Assembly: GCA_033558025.1 (NCBI GenBank)
Contig: JAUCEF010000012.1
Coordinates: 558,001 to 622,000 of the forward strand
Length of the DNA: 64,000 nt
DNA from: Phytophthora sp. 'mugwort'
Lineage: Eukaryota > Oomycota > Peronosporomycetes > Peronosporales > Peronosporaceae
Direction: 5' to 3'
Part shown: positions 22,040 through 33,208 of the stretch, one piece after another
Layout of the letters: each line of letters opens with the position of its first letter
Position numbering within the stretch: position 1 is the stretch's first letter
Notes under the pieces: generated by a model
Told to the model about the DNA's origin: nothing
The model's input: the letters and a program-made list of their open reading frames with translations, nothing else
Database searches by the model: none
Position numbers and translations under genes: made by a program

Positions 22040-22130
22040 AGATGTCATCGCGGTCTTGGGCTTTGCATCGCAAAGGCAATCGCTGCGCTCCTGCGAGGAA
22101 AATATTCAAGGTTCGGCTATAGCTACAGTG
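22040..22130 (+). mobile_element. SINE head fragment upstream of esterase copy 2
   Basis: About 90 bp that aligns with the head of the SINE candidate at 19860-19935 in opposite orientation. The shared core is CAAAGGCAATCGCTGCGCTCCT with one change. It lies 70 bp upstream of the esterase ATG, so it could form part of the promoter or leader. Confidence 0.55.
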
Positions 22131-22201
22131 GTCGGCTCACTGGAAAGCTCGAAGTTCCTGCCACGTGACGCAAACTCCGCTGTCACTGCCGTTGGTCTTC
22201 A

Positions 22202-24133
22202 ATGCTGTTACAAGACCTCGAAACCGAGAAATCATCGCTGGACCCTGGCGTCGACACGTCTCCCGTGACGTCCACTGCAACGTCCGGCAAGCCCCGTCGA
22301 AACATCGGACATGCCGCATTGATCGCGTTCCTGTCGACGCTCGTAATCATGGGCTTCGTACTGCTGCTTCACCATGCTCCAGAGACTCACGAAGCAACTG
22401 GACAACTCAGTTCCGACTTGCCAGCTCCACGGTTTCGAGTAAGTTTTCCGCCGTCCGTGCATTCCGAGTCAATTACCGGTCGGTTGATGGTTTGCATCGC
22501 GCAAAAGCACGCGGTGAATGACCCCCAAGGTGAAGACCAGCCTCGGTTCCTTATTGAGGACTCGGCCGACACTCAGCAGCTTTTTGCAGTCGATGTGTGG
22601 GACTTTGCGCCGGGCGGCACAGACACAGAACACCGCGAGGTGAATGCTACCCATGCGGTGGGTTATCCATTGGTCTCGATGGACCAAGTGCCTGCAGGCG
22701 AGTACTGGGTACAAGCTGTGTTGCATCCGTACGTCGAGTACAATCGTTCAGATGGCTGGAGTCTTCAGCTTCCGCGCTTCACGACGTTCGAGAGTGACGG
22801 TGGCGTGCTGACGGCTCCTGGTACGCTCTACAGCGCCGCGAAACTCACTCTTTTCGATCCTATCACGTTTTCGATCGACCTCGTGCTCACGCAAGTCGAG
22901 CCGAAACTCCCACCGCTGGAGGAACCTCACGAGTTGCTCAAGCACGTGACGTTCCGCAGCCCGTCGCTGTCGGAATTCTGGGGAACTGACGTCTACCTGA
23001 AGGCCTGGGTGCTGCTGCCGTATCGCTTTTTCGACAATGCCATGAAGGATGTGTACTACCCTTTGTTCGTCTACCATACGCACTACAACCGGTTGTTTGA
23101 ACACAGCTTCTACCCGACAGCGCCTGCGAACACCACCACCGCTTCACTGGGGAAAGAATATGGCTTCTACTTCTTCTCGAACTGGACGTCCGACGACCCG
23201 GCAGACCCGTTTACCAACAGGAGAGGAATCGTCGTGCAGTTGCAACATGCAAACCCATACTACGATGATTCGTATGCCGTCAATAGCGCTAACATTGGAC
23301 CGTATGGCGATGCCATCACATACGAATTCCTGCCGTACCTTGAGAAGAAGTTCCGCGGCATTGGTGAAGGCTGGGCGCGTACCATGTACGGCGGCTCTAC
23401 TGGCGGCTGGGAATCGTTGGCTGTGCAGGTCTACTACCCTGACGAGTACAACGGCTGCTGGTCGTTCTGTCCGGATGCTTTCGACTTCCGCAGGTTCCAA
23501 CAAGTTGATCTCTTAACGAACAAGAACGCTTACTATGCTCGCGGTGACTGGACCCAGAAGGATCGTGGCGCCAAGCGTGACTACCTAGGAGACATCCGCG
23601 AGACGATGGCGGAGGAGAATCACCACGAGCTCGCCATGGGCTCACGGGGACGTTCCGGTGGTCAGTGGGATGCCTGGCAAGCCGTGTACTCTCCCGTGAA
23701 CGACACGGATGGCTACCCGGCGGCTGTTTGGGACAAGCTCACGGGTGAAATCCACCCGGAAGTCGTGGAGTACTGGGAAACGCACTACGACGTTCGAGCC
23801 AAGCTGCAGCGTGAGTGGCAGTCTAGTGGATTGGGAGCCAAGCTCGTCAACAAGCTGCACGTGTACGTCGGAGTTACAGACAGCTACTACCTTAATGGCG
23901 CCGTTTTCCTGCTTGAAGACTTCTTGAGGACTACGACTGAACCATTCTACAACGGTTCAATTGTGTATGGAGTAAAGGACGGACGGGGATACGAGCACTG
24001 CTGGACGGGCAGCTTTGATCAGTCCCTTTCGCTGGGATGGCAAACCGTCAACCAGCGGATAATTCCTCAAATGGTTGACCACATCGTGCAGTCAGCACCT
24101 GAAGGCGCAGACCTGAGCTTCACGTCGTACTAA
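22202..24133 (+). CDS. Membrane-anchored esterase-like protein, copy 2
   Basis: A 643-residue protein with the same plan as copy 1: a short polar N-terminus, one membrane anchor at about residues 35-56, and a large outward domain. That domain carries YGGSTGGW (nucleophile near residue 398), VGVTDSYYL and GYEHCWTG as the candidate catalytic triad. Differences from copy 1 cluster at the ends: about five residues in the first 50 and about eight in the last 80. The roughly 500 residues between are identical. The ATG at 22202 is the first in frame and aligns with copy 1. No stop or shift, so both copies look functional. The downstream neighbour is a MULE relic; the upstream flank has a SINE fragment and a MITE, so its promoter differs from that of copy 1. 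Confidence 0.8.
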   Translation: MLLQDLETEKSSLDPGVDTSPVTSTATSGKPRRNIGHAALIAFLSTLVIMGFVLLLHHAPETHEATGQLSSDLPAPRFRVSFPPSVHSESITGRLMVCIAQKHAVNDPQGEDQPRFLIEDSADTQQLFAVDVWDFAPGGTDTEHREVNATHAVGYPLVSMDQVPAGEYWVQAVLHPYVEYNRSDGWSLQLPRFTTFESDGGVLTAPGTLYSAAKLTLFDPITFSIDLVLTQVEPKLPPLEEPHELLKHVTFRSPSLSEFWGTDVYLKAWVLLPYRFFDNAMKDVYYPLFVYHTHYNRLFEHSFYPTAPANTTTASLGKEYGFYFFSNWTSDDPADPFTNRRGIVVQLQHANPYYDDSYAVNSANIGPYGDAITYEFLPYLEKKFRGIGEGWARTMYGGSTGGWESLAVQVYYPDEYNGCWSFCPDAFDFRRFQQVDLLTNKNAYYARGDWTQKDRGAKRDYLGDIRETMAEENHHELAMGSRGRSGGQWDAWQAVYSPVNDTDGYPAAVWDKLTGEIHPEVVEYWETHYDVRAKLQREWQSSGLGAKLVNKLHVYVGVTDSYYLNGAVFLLEDFLRTTTEPFYNGSIVYGVKDGRGYEHCWTGSFDQSLSLGWQTVNQRIIPQMVDHIVQSAPEGADLSFTSY

Positions 24134-24404
24134 TCCAACCTAAAGCGAGCTGCTGGCCTCATAAGGTCTAGAAACAGGCGTAAAACTGCGACTAGATGGT
24201 AGAAACACATGCATTTGTCGTTCTGGCACATAATGTCAGTTAAAACACATACAGACAACGACCGGCAAATCCCCCGACGGATGTTTATCACCAGGGTACC
24301 ACAATAAAGGACAAGTTTATCAGGAGGGCCACAAGCAATTTGGTCGTGTTTGATTGATATTTTTAGTTGTAACCTATGTTCACTAGAAGAAAACGCAGCT
24401 CGAG

Positions 24405-26565
24405 ATGAGCGCGATGCAAGGCTCGCTTGCGAAGATCAACTTGGTGTCTCGCTTTGGATGTGATGAGCCTAAACTACACATTCATTTTGCTGACTTGAAG
24501 CTTGCTGGTATGTTTATCCGCGCCTATGCGCTTAACACTAACAAGAGTATAAAGCGGAACAAGGGCGGTGAAATCACAAGAAGTGGTTGTGCTTCGGTGC
24601 GGAAGGGGGCTGTAAGCGGTTTATAGCTCTATCTCGGAAATGGGCAGCACAGACTAGCACAGATCCGCACAAGAAAACTCGAAAGAAGCCAAAATCAAAA
24701 CTTTCACACGCTCCTGATGAATCGTGGTACATTTTGGCTATGCACCTTCAACATGTTCAATTGCAGCAGCATCGCGGAGATGAAGAATGAATTCTTGCTG
24801 GAGCAATCTGGTTTTAATGCTGCGATTGTTGACGGCCACAGTACGTCCAAGGCCCGAGTGGTAAACAACATGAAGGCGATACATGGGATCGATCTGCACA
24901 AGCAGTCTGCTCTGCTCTGCTGTACCGCAACATTCATAATACAAAGGCTTTGCAGAAAGTCGACCCCGTCGCTGAATACGGATGTCTCCCTTGTTTCCTG
25001 AAGCAGGTTGCGGAGTTAAACGCAGGTTCACGCGTGTGCTGTCAGTTGGATTGATGCGGCAGATTCTTTCGTGCCTTCGTATTGCTAGGGACTGTTGTGT
25101 GTGTGCAAGATTCGCTTTTGCCGGCGTGGGAATACGACGGCACCCACATGAAGGACGCTCTCTACAACAGAATCTGTTTAACGTTAATCGGTAGAGACAG
25201 AGAGAAGAAAACGGTTCCGGCTGCAGTTACGTACGTTCATAAAGAGACCATTGATAATTTTGGATGGTTCTTCTGTAATTGCATCGTGGCTGGCGTGAAT
25301 TTGCATGGTAGGCCATCCTTCTGTGATCGCGGAAAACAACTAGGAGCACAGGCGCTATTGCGACGATTGGGATTGCAAGTGCATCTGAAGTTTTGCTGCG
25401 TCCATATTCGCTTCAACACAATGGACAAGTATAATCTTGGAAGTTGAACATGCAGTCCGTAAAAGACGACATTTTGGCTTTAGAAGGAGCTTCATCAACT
25501 CAACACTCGACAAAACGGTGGATGCCATCGTTGCATGGTACCCGCGTGGAATCTCAAAGGTAGTAGCCGAGGAGTCAGTGGAGGAGTCGGTTTGGAACTA
25601 TCTTCATGATAACCACCCTCCGGATTGGTTTGTAGTCGGTAACATAAAGCCAACGATAGAAGAATCCGCGAGGCTGTCCAAGTCGTGGGGCAAAGTGTTG
25701 AAGCATGGGGACCCGCTGCCTTTGAGTGCGGTCTATAAGTGCCGTCGAAGGTGACAACAACGGTCACCTCTGGAAGGGGGTAAGGAACAAACTAGTGCTC
25801 GGGTCAATAATGGCTTAGTGTGCACATGCACCGCAAGTGCTTGATAAACGGGAGAAGCTCGTCAATGACTGGAATTAAGCTGGCTTGGACGTATCCCCTC
25901 ATGCAAAAAAGCTTTTCGACGATGGAAAGCTGCGTGTGGCCTCGCAGACAGTGATCTGGGGATCGCATCCTATTTTATATGTGTTCGATGCCTTCGATCC
26001 TCATAATGCCTCCGGAAGTGCTCACTTTACGAAGTCAACATGGCGTTGGGGATACGCCCGCACTGCACGGTGGCAGAACAGCTCATGGTGCCATGTCGAC
26101 ATATCCAAGCCGTCTTGTACGACTTGTCAAAAGCTCCCATCAGTGGACGGCCTCATTGGGACGTGAAGAATTGTTTTCATGACGCGTACGCGGTACCGAA
26201 GATAGTTGAAGCGTTCGGGTCGGTAAGAAAAACACAGTCGGGGTGAGTGTCCATGCTCGACAGCGGGCTCAACGCATCGCCAGTCATCGGTATCTTCTTC
26301 ACCAAACTATGACGAAGAGAGTGCCGAAGTTGCTATCTTTTTCGATAGTCAGGTTACCGCTGCTCAGACGAAGAAGAGAAACGACTACCATTGCAGCCAG
26401 TGCGGGCTGCATGCCCATAATATTCAGAGCTGCTCTAATACGCTAGGTGAGGTGGAAGAAGCAGGTGTAGGAATTCTCCCGGGAGAATATGTTGTTGGCG
26501 AATGCCCCTTCAAAGTGCGCGGTCTTCATGCTGCATACGAGACAGAAAGGAGCAAATCTCAGTAA
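24405..26565 (+). pseudogene. MULE transposase with SWIM and zinc knuckle, decayed
   Basis: Blocks in plus-strand order: an N-terminal FLYWCH/FAR1-like piece (ESWYILAMHLQHVQL, about 24720); the MULE core with YDGTHMKDALYNRICL (about 25135, first Asp) and FGWFFCNCIVAG; SFCDRGKQLGAQALL (about 25320, second Asp); and VHLKFCCVHIRFNTMDKYN. Then come CTVAEQLMVPCRHIQAVL (about 26070, SWIM finger) and HCSQCGLHAHNIQSC (about 26390, zinc knuckle). The central frame (25082-25447) is 121 codons. Stops and shifts break the whole. Terminal inverted repeats were not located. Confidence 0.75.
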
Positions 26566-28343
26566 TGGACACCAATTATATTTGCTATATAGATGCATAG
26601 TTACCTTCGAAGTTCCTGCGAACTACAAGAGGAGAAATAATTAATCTTGGTAGTTGCCATCAATTTATGGATGCCATCTGCGTCATCCTAAGGGAACGTC
26701 TAACAACACGGAGTATGGCCAGGTGATGGCAACCGGTATGAACCAAAGTCATTATGTACCTGATAGGCGGCTCATTAGACTACAAGTATCGCTTCCTCGA
26801 GGCTCACACCATTGCAATGAACAGTTAGAATCCCTACAGCAGATACTCAGTACGAACGATACGTACCTCGCCTGGCGGATATGTGCGCTTCATCCCCAGT
26901 GCACACTCTAGTCGAACTTCTTCCTTGACTTCACAGCACTGGGCCTTGCTACCACATCGCTCGCTGCTACTGACTCGATACTAGCAAAGCTCAACATAAC
27001 GCTTGCCAGAGAATCTATAAATGAAAGATGAAAGAAGAGAGCGGAAGCTGATAGACGAAATCGCAAACCCCTTTCTCATATTCTCTTGAAATCCGCCTCT
27101 GAGTGTCGTGTGATACGGTAGCTGGGATGCTACACAAGGTTCGGGAGGATGAATGTGCACTTGTGATCTGAGAGGAATATATAACAACAAACATGACGAT
27201 CGCTGGAGGCGTAGCTCCGGACCACCTCATAAATGGCAAGTGTTTCGTGGAGAAGCTCCTTGTGCAGCAGGATGCCATCCGCCGCAACTGCGGCCGCGCG
27301 CTCACCACAGACCAGGATTGGAACTGCATGACAAGCCTGAACCTCAGCACGAGCCGCTATGCGATGTGGAGGGCACCGACTCGGATAATCAAGATGACGC
27401 CGTCGCACCAGAGGGCCGGCCGGAAGGGAGGTGCGTTGCCGTGTCTTGTATTTTGCCCTATCAAACTTGTCCTTCATTGTGGTACCTTGGCGATAAACAT
27501 CCCCCCCCCCCCTCTCGACAGCAAAATACGCCACGAGAGAGTGGCACTCTTAAGTCTGACCAAGGAAAAACAGATCATTTTAGCCAATCAAAGTTATGGA
27601 ATGTTTGCGTAGTTACATGTAAAACGGCTGTTTGCTTTAGAGCCGAATGTAATCACGCACTTTCAAAAGCATAAGATGCTCCAGGGAGCAGTCCTAGCTT
27701 TAGTTGCAATAAGTACGTGGCTAAGATGGACAACTACTTTTAAAAAGAACCCTATGGTTGAAGTTTAACCCCAATATATCGGATTAAGAACAGAAATCAA
27801 TTCCACCTAACTTATTACTATTATTTAAGTTCCCATAAGTGCTGTCCTGGGCCAAATGCGTACTGAATCGCCGACAAATGTCTTTTTGTCCTTGTTACAT
27901 AACTTGTGAGGTAGAATAATAATTTATCTGCTTTGTTTTTGCCCATTTAGGTCTGATTAGGTGCATTACCGTTTTCTTTGGATCTGTCAAATCGGTTTTA
28001 TGAGCCTCTAACATTTAGTTTTAACCAATCAGATACCTTTATTTCGATGTGGTGTATTTTGCTGTCGTTTTCAATCTGGTCCTTAACTTGGCGGATGGAG
28101 TTCATCAGGTGGCGTATTTGCTGGTCGTTGTCTGTAGACCTGTGCCAACACACAGAGATTACGCTGGTGATACAGAACTAGCAGCACAGAAAGGATCCGT
28201 AAACCACACAATCGTGCGGTAACTAATTTGATCCAATCAGATGCGGTCACATTGCGGCAATATATTAGAACATCTGTAAAACTACTAACCATCCTCACGT
28301 ACGATGTAGCCTACTGCATTACTGTAGGGATTCCATTACTTTC
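26566..28343. other. Stretch without a convincing gene
   Basis: Two overlapping plus-strand frames at 27153-27674 (173 and 139 codons) lack recognisable motifs and one ends in a poly-C run (27501-27512). I treat them as chance or decayed gag-like sequence. From 27700 to 28340 the DNA is AT-rich with short frames only. Confidence 0.35.
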
Positions 28344-28590
28344 TCATCCACCCCCCTTTCTCCGTTTCCTGTCGGATCCGTCTGCTTCCTCCAGGTTTCC
28401 CAGTACCAGCGCTTGCAGTCCCTTAGCGTCGACTCCTTCACGCCCAACTGAAGCGATGCATCTTGAACAGTCCAGTCTGGGTGCGGCTTCCATCGTTTCA
28501 GAATTGCTATTCTCCTTCTCTCTTCTCTGCATACAATCGCGTTTCGACATCTCTGAATGCGGTCTGGGCACGAGAGGAGGGGCCACTCAT
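28344..28590 (-). pseudogene. Helix-turn-helix transposase N-terminal fragment
   Basis: A minus-strand frame reads RRIAILKRWKPHPDWTVQDA then SLQLGVKESTLRDCKRWYWE, which looks like the helix-turn-helix DNA-binding start of a Tc1/pogo-type transposase. A second frame overlaps it, and no catalytic part follows. Small fragment, moderate certainty about the fold and low about the family. Confidence 0.4.
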
Positions 28591-28617
28591 TCTACGTATC
28601 AGATTTATTCAGAATAT

Positions 28618-28755
28618 TCTCGAGTTCATCTGAATCCCCACGACTTAATTTAAATTCGTACAAGTTAATATGATTCCCCACGAGTTAAAGTGAATTCCCT
28701 CGGGAGATTCACATTCACATCGTGCGCGTTAATGCGAATCCGCACGAGTGATTCT
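28618..28755. repeat. Degenerate tandem repeat, unit about 22 bp
   Basis: About six units of a pattern like GAATCCCCACGAGTTAAT, each with several changes. No coding potential. Confidence 0.5.
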
Positions 28756-29507
28756 ACATAACAAGGTAAACTCGATGCATTTTTTGCGTTAATCTATCTA
28801 CCGAGCGCGAGGGAGAGGTAAATCCTGATAAATTGCGCTTCGCGGTGTCCGCGATATCATTGGTATATCTTCAAGCAGTATCATACAAGTTCCATCGTAC
28901 TTGCCAACGGCGATGTTCAACGTTAGCTTTCAGGCCATGGACTTCGAGGTACAGTAAAACTAAGGAGCAGCTCCTCGCTCTCTCGACGAACAGTGCATAT
29001 TGGCTTATTAACCGCTTCCTACATAAACCGACTAGGTTTCTAGCTGCGATCCAAACTCAAGCATTGCTTTAAGATTACGGAAGCTTGCACACGGCAACTT
29101 CAGAAAAGGGTGCAAGACTTGAATTCGTTGGGTTTTCAGGAGATCTAGATTCTAATTGAAACTTAACCGTGATATATAAATTTCGTTTTTGCTAGCGTTG
29201 CCAATCTGGTCCGTGAATTCTAGTCGATAGACCCAGTACTAGGAGGACGACCATTCAATGTACCGTCGATCGTGTGCGCTTCCGTACCAATGAGCGGTTC
29301 ATCAAAGTTTCATGTCCAGTGCCATCAACGAGTGCCGACCGCTACATCGCAGAAAAAAATGGAAGTGCACAAATGCCCAGATTCATCCAAATACGACAGC
29401 AGCATGTACGCAGAACAACATCCACCTGCCAACCACCGGAGGATGCCCTTCAACTTCCATGCGAGCGTAGTTCACACCTAATTGCGCAGTTACTGCCAGG
29501 TATTCCT
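28756..29507. other. Stretch without recognised gene
   Basis: Short frames (28833-29072, 29272-29481) with no motif. Nothing else seen. Confidence 0.4.
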
Positions 29508-31021
29508 CTATACGCCGTTTAGAAGGCACAAATACTCGTTGGCAGGATACGCCAGTATTGAAACAATCCCCCTTATCACTGTAGTGAAAAAAGTCAGGTT
29601 CTCGCGGAGGAGTTTTCCCCGTTCAAGCTCTCTCGTGCGAGTTGACAAGGTTGATGGGGGTTCCACGGTTTCCTGAAACGGCCTATCAGCAACAGACTCA
29701 CTCGAGACGCATTGGAAAAGTCTCAGTATCAGCGTTTCCGTCCGCAGTTTCATATGCAGGGAATAGTGCTGATTTATATAACGATTGAACTGTTCCACCG
29801 GGATATTGATGGTAGCATATCCAGGTGGTGACCAAAAGCACTGCCACATCAGAAACTTTTCCCAATCCACTCCTTTGAAAAAAAGTCAGAAAATCCTGGT
29901 GCATCCCCTGCCTAATTCAATCGCTTTACTGCCTCACCGGCAAGCCGTAAGAATTCGTCCGGCTCGAAGCAAAATGCATGTCGTAGACGTCCCGTCGAAT
30001 CATCGTTACTGTTGCAGTTGGGGCAGCTTGCAACGTTTTGTTCAGGTTCAACAAAACGTGGAAAATCACATCTAAAACGTGTACTTAGATGTCGAGCCAA
30101 AGACGTTTTGTACGGCATTGAACTGTTCGTCGTCGGCTTCTCCCATTACGTACGTAAGCTTTGATTATGTTTCCCGTTACAAAGGTTATAATTGTTTAAC
30201 GCGGAGAGTGCGCCAGTATAGACCAATTCAGGGGTTTGAGACAAGATGCAAAACGCCACAAGATGAAACATCCGACACTGGTCAGATATTCCTATCACCA
30301 CTACTGGATACCCCACAGTTCATAGCTTGTATGTAGCATCAGTGTGCAACACGTAGCTTTCCGGTGGTCTATCTAGTTTTCGTAGCAACGCTTTAGTGGT
30401 CACGCCGACGAAAAATGGATTTGAATCCGTTCCTTTTCCAACCGCTGTGTTTCCATTCTCGTCCACTGGCCACGTGAATGTCAGTGGCGCATTTTCATCG
30501 TAATCAGACGTGGCGCTTGCTTTTGCGCGGACCATTGCATCAATATCTTGAATACGATCATGCTTCGGCAGCTTTGTCTTCGCGAAGATTTTGAGAAATC
30601 TCTGAACTGTGGAAAGTGTTGGCATTTCAGATGATGAAATCTAAAATTTGATGCGCAGGTTATTGCGAATACGAAGCGGTTTCAATCCTTCAGTTGCCAT
30701 AAGTCGACAGTATTGATTGTGTGCCTCCTTCAGCGATTGATTGGGTGGGTCCCGCGCTTGACAAAGATGACTTCCTGCATCGTAAATGGATGTCATGTTC
30801 ACTTTGCTACACGTTGTAACCTTGCATGTCCATTCACATTTCACTCCTGGGGACGCCGCGTTACAGGTCTCTGATCGGCAGGTTAGCAGTTTGTAGCGCA
30901 TCGGGTGCGTCATAGGAAATGCACACATGGTACAGTTAGCGCTCCGGCTTTTACCTTCGGCATTGTGCTTGCCTTCGTCAAGCAATTCTTCGGTATCATG
31001 CGCTGGTACATTCAATACCAC
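29508..31021 (-). pseudogene. Second MULE-type transposase, decayed
   Basis: Read from 31021: an N-terminal zinc-binding part with paired cysteines (CTMCAFPMTHPMRYKLLTC ... VKCEWTCKVTTC) like a FLYWCH/FAR1 finger; a 101-codon frame ending at about 30330 in YVLHTDATYKL, where D is the first catalytic residue; and a C-terminal part (29508-29870) with YATINIPVEQFNRYINQHYS and a Pro-Pro-Ser/Thr block. The stretch between (29900-30320), where the second Asp should be, is scrambled. Sequence differs from the MULE at 24405, so it belongs to another family. Confidence 0.65.
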
Positions 31022-31120
31022 TTCCTTCCATAATATTCATGGCGCCATACCGAAACAACCTAAGAACCCAACTCCTACATTTCACAATAACAATTTGGTA
31101 GATATCATTACACCCATCGC

Positions 31121-31615
31121 TCTGTTGCCACCACCTACAAGGTGTATTACAACTGCATCGCCTACCTATCGCTCGTATCCAGCTGTATTAGCTACGGCAA
31201 CCTTCGTCCGAGTAGCCAATCCCAAGTTGCAGCCGGGAGTCCGCCCTACTGTATTCTGGTGCCAACATATCGGCAAATAGGATCACGGTCAGCGCTCTGT
31301 GGTCGCCACATACAACTCCATCGCCTCCCTACCGTTCGTGCGCAGCTAATTTGCCTGTGACGGCCTTTCGCCTGAGCAGCCGATCCCCAGTTATAGCCGC
31401 GACTCCGCCTTGCAGTACTCGAGTACTTGCATAACGGCAAATAGCATCCCAGTCAGCGGTCCGTTCTCAACACCTACAATTGCGTCACCTTCGTACCGTT
31501 CTTGCGCAGCGAATATGCCTACGAAGGTCTTCGTCCGAGCAGCCGACCCCGAGTTACAGCCGCGAACCTTGCTGCCGGTTGCCGCAATGACGCGCTTCGC
31601 TTGTGTGGACCGTGG
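31121..31615. repeat. Three tandem copies of an about 164-bp unit
   Basis: The block TACCGTTCGTGCGCAGCTA and its variants recur at about 31166, 31329 and 31494, and other parts of the unit (CGAGCAGCCGA.CCC.AGTT, CTGTGGTCGCCACATACAAC) recur at the same spacing. The copies differ by roughly one base in five. On the minus strand the units encode repeats such as GSAARTKTFVGIFAAQERYE interrupted by stops, so a decayed repeat protein is possible; 164 is not a multiple of 3, which argues against one long frame. Confidence 0.6.
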
Positions 31616-31758
31616 CTTACCTCTGTGTTTCTGCGATGTTTTGCATACCGACATTCCTTTGTCAAAAGGCACCCCCATTACTTAGGACACAGAAATCGTG
31701 CATTGATTTGAAACACCTCAACGTCAAAGTGCATGAAACGTGCAATTCACCGTTGAGC

Positions 31759-33208
31759 TCAGAAGCAAAACTCGAAGCCGCAGTCCTCACCAACCTCCTC
31801 GGCAACACATAGAGACTCTAGCTGATCTACCAATGCTACAATTGCCGCCTCTTCTAGCACGGGGTCAACTGCTGGAAATTCGCGAGTGTCTGTCGGTATT
31901 GCGAGCTTCCTAAATCCGCTAGCAAGCGTTACAGGAGAAAGGCTTGTCCACGCACTCGTTAGACAGGCCATTAACGTCGCTCGCGATGGCGCCTCGAGCT
32001 TGAACTTTTTTCTGGGACTCGCTGTTCTGATGAGACCGAAGCTGACGTTGCAAATGATCGACCCAGAGAGACCGCAACTCTAACTTAAACGGCTTCATCC
32101 ACGCAATAACCGCCGACTGACACGACGACCTGTAGCCGGGTGGAATTCGCATCAGCACGACATTAATGCTCGCTGCATATTCTTTGACGGCTTGGGTCCA
32201 GTGCCCACTAAAGTCATCCCAGAGTAGCAGTATTTTTTCCCTCCAAGCTGTCTTTGGAGCCAAAGTGAAATCGCAAAACCTTAATCGATAAGGTCGCATT
32301 CCACCATCCCTTTGCGTTGTAGTAGATTTGGACGTCGTGTTTGTCCATTAAGAGCGCTATCTCCGGCCATAGCCCTATGCCGAACCCATTTTGGCGCTTC
32401 TGGTTGAACTCTTCAGGATCCGGAAATTTCGAGGGGGGGGGGGGGCTGCTTGATGACAGCAAACGGGGTGGGACGATTTCCGTTCATATCGCCAAGCAGC
32501 ATTACAGTCATGCGGTTTTTCTCGGCGCCGGCATTGTGGATCCATACTGTACGAATCCCTTTGGCATCGTACGTTCGCGTGCGAGGATACTCGTAATTAA
32601 TTGCCGTTTGGTCCGCATTATAAACCTCTACAATGCCCTCCTCCTCGATCGGCTTGACCACCTCAAGGCGGAACCGCTGCGCGACCTGTGCAGAATCGGC
32701 AGGCGTCATTTGGCCAATACGCGTCTTGAACCGCAGAGAGAGTCGATATTTAGAGAGGAAGCGCTGTTTTCAGCTATCGACGCTGAGAACGAGCCCTCGG
32801 AATTCCAGCGTCTTCTGCCACCGCTTTGACCTTGCAGGTAAGCATGAACGGCGATCCTGGAACACCTTCTCGGCGAAGGTCGCGTATCAAGTGAGCGATG
32901 TGGTCCTCGTCCACCTCCGGGAGGACAGTCAAGATGCCGCTGTCACGATTCTTCTGCAGGTGCTGGCGACCGCTTGCTACTGCGCCGACGGTTGTTCTCT
33001 CCTTTGCAGCCCATTTGTATATTTTTCGTTTGGCCGTCTTCTTCTGAGCTTGGCTGAGGCCTGTGTAGAACTTCTCGATCGTGGCTGCCGTGGCATCGAT
33101 CATGTATGACTTCTTGTCGTTCCTCACGCCAACGCGAATACACTCTCTCGACTTCTTGCCGACGCCCTTGATGCGTGTCCGCCCCTTCGATGGTGGCTTC
33201 GGCTTCAT
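31759..33208 (-). pseudogene. Pogo-like (DDE_1) transposase, decayed
   Basis: An almost full-length sequence read on the minus strand. The 144-codon N-terminal frame (33208-32774) holds the HTH_CENP-B-like region (HIAHLIRDLRREG ... VKAVAEDAGIP). Next come VYNADQTAINYEY (about 32620, first Asp) and VMLLGDMNGNRPTPFAV. A frameshift lies in the G run at 32434-32444. After it come FGIGLWPEIALLMDKHDVQI, ILLLWDDFSGHWT (second Asp) and PPGYRSSCQSAVIAWMKPFK. At the last block relatives usually have QPADVAW; here it reads QSAVIAW, so the third acidic residue seems lost. At least four frameshifts. No terminal repeats located. Confidence 0.8.

Noticed and set aside
27153..27674. 173- and 139-codon overlapping frames
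   Set aside because: No motif, two frames compete, and one runs through a poly-C tract.
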